From the NCBI RefSeq assembly GCF_902506295.1, contig NZ_LR733312.1:1933989-1997988 (forward strand): DNA of 64,000 nucleotides, given 5' to 3'. The notes under the pieces were generated by a model that made no database searches, had not been told where the DNA came from, and saw nothing but the letters and a program-made list of their open reading frames with translations. This document shows positions 60,574 to 64,000 of this stretch, piece after piece. A program made the position numbers and the translations under genes. The DNA is from Luteimonas sp. 9C (lineage in GTDB: Bacteria; Pseudomonadota; Gammaproteobacteria; Xanthomonadales; Xanthomonadaceae). Position 1 is the first letter of the stretch. Every line of letters starts with the position of its first letter.

Positions 60574-60945
60574 ATGGCCGACTTCCTTGGCATCCACGGC
60601 ACCGCGCTCGCAGTGCGCGAACAGCGTCTGCAGGTGCTGGCCGCCAACATCGCCAACGCCGACACGCCGCATTACAAGGCGCAGGACCTCGATTTCAACG
60701 GGGCGCTCAATGCCGCCCTGGCGGCGCAGCGCGGCGGGCCGCTGGAACAGGGCAATGCGATCTCCACCGCCGTGACCAACGCCCACTACCTGCGCCCGAG
60801 CAGCCAGCCCAGCCTCGACGGCAACACCGTCGACGGCGACCGCGAGAACGCGGCGTTCGCGCAGGCCTCGCTCGAGTACCGCGCCTCGCTGTCGTTCGTC
60901 GAGGCCAAGGTGCGCGGCATGTTGACCGCGATCACCGGCCAGTAA
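60574..60945 (+). CDS. flgB: Flagellar proximal rod protein FlgB
   Basis: A 123-residue rod subunit. The family N terminus is visible: RLQVLAANIANADTPHYKAQ with the DFNGAL continuation. The helical C terminus SLEYRASLSFVEAKVRGMLT completes the coiled coil of rod proteins. It is first of the flgBCDE operon and is preceded by CTGGAGGGC (GGAGGG about 7 nt from ATG). Confidence 0.96.
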   Translation: MADFLGIHGTALAVREQRLQVLAANIANADTPHYKAQDLDFNGALNAALAAQRGGPLEQGNAISTAVTNAHYLRPSSQPSLDGNTVDGDRENAAFAQASLEYRASLSFVEAKVRGMLTAITGQ

Positions 60946-60956
60946 GGAGCGCACCC

Positions 60957-61364
60957 ATGAGCAACCTGCCGATCTTCGACGTCGCCGGTTCGGCGATGAA
61001 CGCCCAGTCGGTGCGCCTGAGCACCGTCGCCTCGAACATGGCCAATGCCGATTCGGTGTCGGGCGATCCCAACACCGTCTACCGCGCCAAGCAGCCGGTC
61101 TTCACCACCGAACAGGTGGGCGCGAATCCGGCGTTGCAGGGCGTACGCGCCACCCAGGTGCTCGACAGCCAGGCGCAGCCGATCAAGCGCTACGAGCCGG
61201 GCCATCCGCTGGCCGACGGCAACGGCTACGTCTATGCGCCGGACATCGATCCGGTCGCGCAGATGGTCGATCTGATTTCCGCCTCGCGCAGCTACCAGGC
61301 GAACGTCGAGGTCTTTAACAGTGCGAAGGAAACCGCACTGGCCACGTTGAACATGGGCCGCTGA
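60957..61364 (+). CDS. flgC: Flagellar proximal rod protein FlgC
   Basis: A 135-residue rod subunit that follows flgB by 11 nt. N-terminal family motif is SAQ-type MNAQSVRLSTVASNMANADS; the middle has YEPGHPLADGNGYVYAPDID, highly conserved in FlgC; the C-terminal helix is MVDLISASRSYQANVEVFNS. An AAGGAG ribosome site precedes the ATG. Confidence 0.97.
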   Translation: MSNLPIFDVAGSAMNAQSVRLSTVASNMANADSVSGDPNTVYRAKQPVFTTEQVGANPALQGVRATQVLDSQAQPIKRYEPGHPLADGNGYVYAPDIDPVAQMVDLISASRSYQANVEVFNSAKETALATLNMGR

Positions 61365-61389
61365 CGGCCCGCCCTTCGAGACTGCCACC

Positions 61390-62067
61390 ATGGCTGCCAT
61401 CAACACCGACACCCTCGCCTCGCTCGGCCTCGGGCCGAAGCAGACCCCCGCCGAGAAATCGACCGGTGCCCTGGGCCAGGCTAATTTCCTGCTGCTGATG
61501 ACCGAGCAGCTGAAGAACCAGGATCCGCTCAAGCCGCTCGACAGCCAGCAGTTCCTCGGCCAGCTGGCGCAGTTCTCGACCGTGCAGGGCATCGACCAGA
61601 TGCAGACGGCGATGGGCTCGATGGCCAGCGTCATGGAATCGGACCAGACCCTGCGCGCGGCCAGCCTCGTCGGCCACGACGCGCTGGTGGAAACCTCGAA
61701 GGTGCAGCTGGCCGCGGGCGCACCGCTCAGCGGCGAGATCCAGGCGACCCGCGCCGGCGCACAGACGATCGAAATCGTCGATGCGGGTGGCACGCCGGTG
61801 CGTCGCATGGTGGTGCAGGCGCCCGGCGCCGGTGCCACGGCGTTCGACTGGGACGGACTGACCGATGCCGGTGCGCCGGCGCCGGGCGGCCCGTACACGA
61901 TCCGGGCGGTCGCGGGCAGCGCCGCCGACGGTGCCGGCACGGGCGAAGCCCTGTCGGTGCGCGTGAAGGCGAAGGTGGAGAGCGTCTCCATCGAGACCAG
62001 CGGCCTGACCTTGAACATGGCCGGCATCGGCAGCCAGTCGCTCGCCGCCGTCCGTCGCATCGGCTGA
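61390..62067 (+). CDS. flgD: Flagellar hook-capping protein FlgD
   Basis: A 225-residue scaffold needed to polymerise the hook. The N-terminal segment FLLLMTEQLKNQDPLKPLDS and QFLGQLAQFSTVQGIDQMQT are the FlgD signature. The middle contains the FlgD Ig-like region (VVQAPGAGATAFDWDGLTDA), and the C terminus a Tudor-like segment. It is 25 nt after flgC. Confidence 0.96.
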   Translation: MAAINTDTLASLGLGPKQTPAEKSTGALGQANFLLLMTEQLKNQDPLKPLDSQQFLGQLAQFSTVQGIDQMQTAMGSMASVMESDQTLRAASLVGHDALVETSKVQLAAGAPLSGEIQATRAGAQTIEIVDAGGTPVRRMVVQAPGAGATAFDWDGLTDAGAPAPGGPYTIRAVAGSAADGAGTGEALSVRVKAKVESVSIETSGLTLNMAGIGSQSLAAVRRIG

Positions 62068-62122
62068 CCGCCGCGCTGTCCTCTTCCTACCGACCCGTAC
62101 CCGACTCCTCCGGAGAATCCCG

Positions 62123-63343
62123 ATGAGCTTCCGTATTTCCCTGAGCGGCATGAACACCGCCTCGTCCGATCTGAGCGTCACCTCGCACAACATCGCCAAC
62201 GCCAACACCATCGGCTTCAAGCAGAGCCGCGCCGAGTTCGGCGACGTGTTCGCGGTGTCGCCCTACGGCCTGGCCAAGAACGCCGTCGGCGCCGGCTCGC
62301 GCCTGCAGCGCGTGGCCCAGCAGTTCAACCAGGGCAACATCGATTTCACCGGCCAGGCGCTGGACATGGGCGTGTCGGGCCAGGGCTTCTTCACCCTGTC
62401 CAACAACGGCCAGACGGTCTACTCGCGCGCCGGCAACTTCACCACCGACAACAACGGGTTCGTGGTGAACCCGTCGGGACAGCGCCTGCAGGTCTACGCC
62501 CCCGCCGGCGACGGCCGCAGCTTCAACACCGGCAGGCTCAGCGACCTGCAGCTGGCGACGGGCGACGCGCCGCCGAAGGTCAGCTCCGCAGTCAACGTGG
62601 GCGTGACCCTGCCCGGCAATGCGACCGTCCCGGTCAACGCGCCGTTCGACGCCGCCGATCCGACGACCTACAGCCACACCACATCGGTCACGGTGTACGA
62701 CTCGCTGGGCGCCGCGCATTCGCAGTCGCTGTACTTCAGCAAGACCGCCAACGACAACGAGTGGACCGTGCAGACCCAGATCGACGGCAACGATGTCGGC
62801 ACCCCGCAGACCCTGCAGTACTCGCCCACCGGCGCGCTGGTGTCGCCGGCCGGCGGCAGCCTCACCCTGCCCGCCTACACGCCGCCCGGCGGCGCCGGCC
62901 CGATGACACTGGCGCTGGAGCTGGGCAACTCGGTGCAGTACGGCCAGAATTTCGCCGTGTCGGAACTGACCCAGGACGGCTATGCCACCGGCAGCCTGTC
63001 GGGGATTTCGGTTTCGGCCGAAGGCGTGGTCCAGGCCAGCTACAGCAATGGCGTCTCCAAGCCGCTCGGCCAGGTCGCGTTGACGATGTTCGCCAACCCG
63101 CAGGGCTTGCAGCAGGCCGGCGACAACGCGTTCTCCGAAACCTTCGAATCCGGCCAGCCGCTGCGCGGCGCCGCCGGCACCTCGCAGTTCGGCCTGGTCC
63201 AGGGCGGCGCACTGGAAGCCTCGAACGTCGATCTGACCGAACAGCTGGTCAGCATGATCACCGCCCAGCGCAACTTCCAGGCGAACGCGCAGATGATCCA
63301 GACGCAGGACCAGATCACGCAGACGGTCATCAACCTGCGTTGA
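62123..63343 (+). CDS. flgE: Flagellar hook protein FlgE
   Basis: A 406-residue hook subunit. The N terminus MSFRISLSGMNTASSDLSVT with SHNIANANTIGFKQSRAEF and the C terminus EASNVDLTEQLVSMITAQRN with FQANAQMIQTQDQITQTVIN form the conserved coiled coil. The middle (about 85-340) is the variable outer domain with LSNNGQTVYSRAGNF at its base. CCGGAGAAT precedes the ATG. The next expected gene, flgF, is not reached: a repeat and a DUF559 gene intervene. Confidence 0.97.
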   Translation: MSFRISLSGMNTASSDLSVTSHNIANANTIGFKQSRAEFGDVFAVSPYGLAKNAVGAGSRLQRVAQQFNQGNIDFTGQALDMGVSGQGFFTLSNNGQTVYSRAGNFTTDNNGFVVNPSGQRLQVYAPAGDGRSFNTGRLSDLQLATGDAPPKVSSAVNVGVTLPGNATVPVNAPFDAADPTTYSHTTSVTVYDSLGAAHSQSLYFSKTANDNEWTVQTQIDGNDVGTPQTLQYSPTGALVSPAGGSLTLPAYTPPGGAGPMTLALELGNSVQYGQNFAVSELTQDGYATGSLSGISVSAEGVVQASYSNGVSKPLGQVALTMFANPQGLQQAGDNAFSETFESGQPLRGAAGTSQFGLVQGGALEASNVDLTEQLVSMITAQRNFQANAQMIQTQDQITQTVINLR

Positions 63344-63399
63344 TGCGGAACATTGCTTCGCCCCGATCGGGCGAGGCGGCTGAAGCGCGATGGACCTGC

Positions 63400-63556
63400 G
63401 CCTTCCCCCGCCTGCGGTGGAAGGCTGGGATGGGGGCAAAGGCTGGGGGGCGCGGAAGCGACGGGCACGCGCATCTCGTCATGCGCTCGCATCGTTTTTT
63501 TCGCCCTCTCACGGTTTGCCCCCACCCAACCCTCCCCCGCGCGCGGGGGAGGGCTC
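63400..63556. repeat. REPIN-like two-hairpin element, copy 5 (inverted)
   Basis: Opposite orientation to copies 1, 2 and 4: the CCTTCCCCCGC-CT-GCGGTGGAAGG hairpin and GGGATGGGGGCAAA flank come first. After about 80 nt the inverted GTTTGCCCCCACCCAA and hairpin CCCTCCCCCGC-GC-GCGGGGGAGGG follow. It separates flgE from the convergent DUF559 gene. Confidence 0.78.
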
Positions 63557-63911
63557 AGTCCATGCGGACCTCACGATTCTCGAGCCAGGCGTCGATCACC
63601 CGGCAGACACCATCCACGTTCCGCAGGACGTCGTGATTCCAGAACCGCAGCACGTGGAATCCTTTCTGGCGCAGGTACGCATCCCGGCTCACATCCGAAC
63701 GTGAGCCGCTGTGCTGCCCGCCGTCCACCTCGATCACCAGCGTCGGCGCCAGGCACGCGAAGTCGGCGATGAACGGCCCGATCGGATGCTGCCGTCGGAA
63801 ACGGGCGCCGCAGCGTTGCCGGCCACGCAGATGACGCCATAACGCGATCTCGGCCGGTGTCATCGCGTGGCGGAGACGTCGAGCAAGATTCTGGCGTTGG
63901 CCCGTGCGCAT
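63555..63911 (-). CDS. DUF559 (Vsr-like endonuclease fold) protein
   Basis: A 118-residue protein of the DUF559 family. It contains ARRLRHAMTPAEIALWRHLR, FRRQHPIGPFIADFACLAPT, and the restriction-like core LVIEVDGGQHS with its E-x-D, followed by RDAYLRQKGFHVLRFWNHDV. The Vsr/very-short-patch-repair-like fold suggests a nuclease, but no activity is established for this group. The C terminus is adjacent to the repeat element. It interrupts the flgE-to-flgF order, so it is probably an acquired gene. Confidence 0.9.
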   Translation of the reverse strand: MRTGQRQNLARRLRHAMTPAEIALWRHLRGRQRCGARFRRQHPIGPFIADFACLAPTLVIEVDGGQHSGSRSDVSRDAYLRQKGFHVLRFWNHDVLRNVDGVCRVIDAWLENREVRMD

Positions 63912-64000
63912 TCCGACTCCGGATAAGTCCCGGTTCGAAGCTCGATCAAGCGGCGAGCGTCCGCCAGCGGCTCATGTATCGCCCGAGCGTGGGGTTTGCC
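63912..64000. other. Window end, nothing recognisable
   Basis: Short stretch upstream of the DUF559 gene. I see no reading frame or site to report; flgF is expected further right if the operon continues. Confidence 0.3.

Overview
The window reads as chromosomal DNA of a very GC-rich, flagellated gammaproteobacterium, most likely Xanthomonadaceae/Lysobacteraceae (Lysobacter, Luteimonas or Xanthomonas-like). The reasons are the near-universal G/C third positions, the flgN-flgM-flgA / flgBCDE arrangement, the composite GC-rich intergenic hairpins, and integron attC sites of the type known from xanthomonads. No rRNA, tRNA, CRISPR array or intact prophage is visible.

Layout. 0.4-4.5 kb: a periplasmic DegQ/DegP-type protease, a three-gene envelope-stress-like unit (DUF883 / YqjE-like / YqjK-like) and an AI-2E-family permease. 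4.6-10.3 kb (minus): a large trimeric autotransporter adhesin with a duplicated head, downstream of a CadC-like one-component regulator with a TPR-rich output part. 10.4-14.4 kb: YigB-like phosphatase, M17 aminopeptidase, a small membrane protein, and the 2-oxoadipate dioxygenase HglS. 14.7-20.3 kb (minus): a probable five-gene operon of ABC exporter (ATPase, permease), exported amidohydrolase with a CIA30-like tail, and a DesK/DesR-like two-component pair. 20.5-25.4 kb: a MacAB-type unit (adaptor, ATPase, two FtsX-type permeases, a small membrane protein). 25.6-32 kb: MocA-like transferase, alpha/beta hydrolase, RarD and YedA transporters, and the tail-specific protease Prc.

32.2-44.8 kb (minus) is a long cell-envelope block: mreB-mreC-mreD-mrdA-rodA-mltB-rlpA-dacC, then ybeD, a BLUF-domain blue-light receptor, lipB and lipA. 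The rod-shape genes are translationally coupled with lytic transglycosylases and a carboxypeptidase, so elongation machinery and wall-trimming enzymes are probably co-expressed. The BLUF gene overlaps lipB by 4 nt.

45-50 kb: after an adenosine-kinase-like gene and its terminator comes an AT-richer island of eight promoterless-looking cassettes separated by 60-bp attC sites, with no integrase gene. This is a CALIN (cluster of attC sites lacking an integron-integrase). The last attC is cut by a decayed IS110/IS1111-family element. 50-57.7 kb: a four-domain peptidoglycan hydrolase without a signal peptide, a MATE exporter, small secreted proteins, a hydrolase and a lipoprotein M1 aminopeptidase. 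57.8-58.5 kb: a hexanucleotide tract plus a ~500-bp inverted-repeat element, non-coding. 58.7-63.3 kb: flagellar genes flgN, flgM, flgA (minus) and flgBCDE (plus) with recognisable sigma-28 and sigma-54 promoters, followed by a DUF559 endonuclease-fold gene next to a repeat.

At least five intergenic gaps carry the same two-hairpin REPIN-like element; one of them contains a 98-bp almost perfect palindrome. The most interesting regions are the CALIN with its IS remnant, the light-sensor gene inside the lipoate operon, the long palindrome/inverted repeats, and the multi-domain wall hydrolase.
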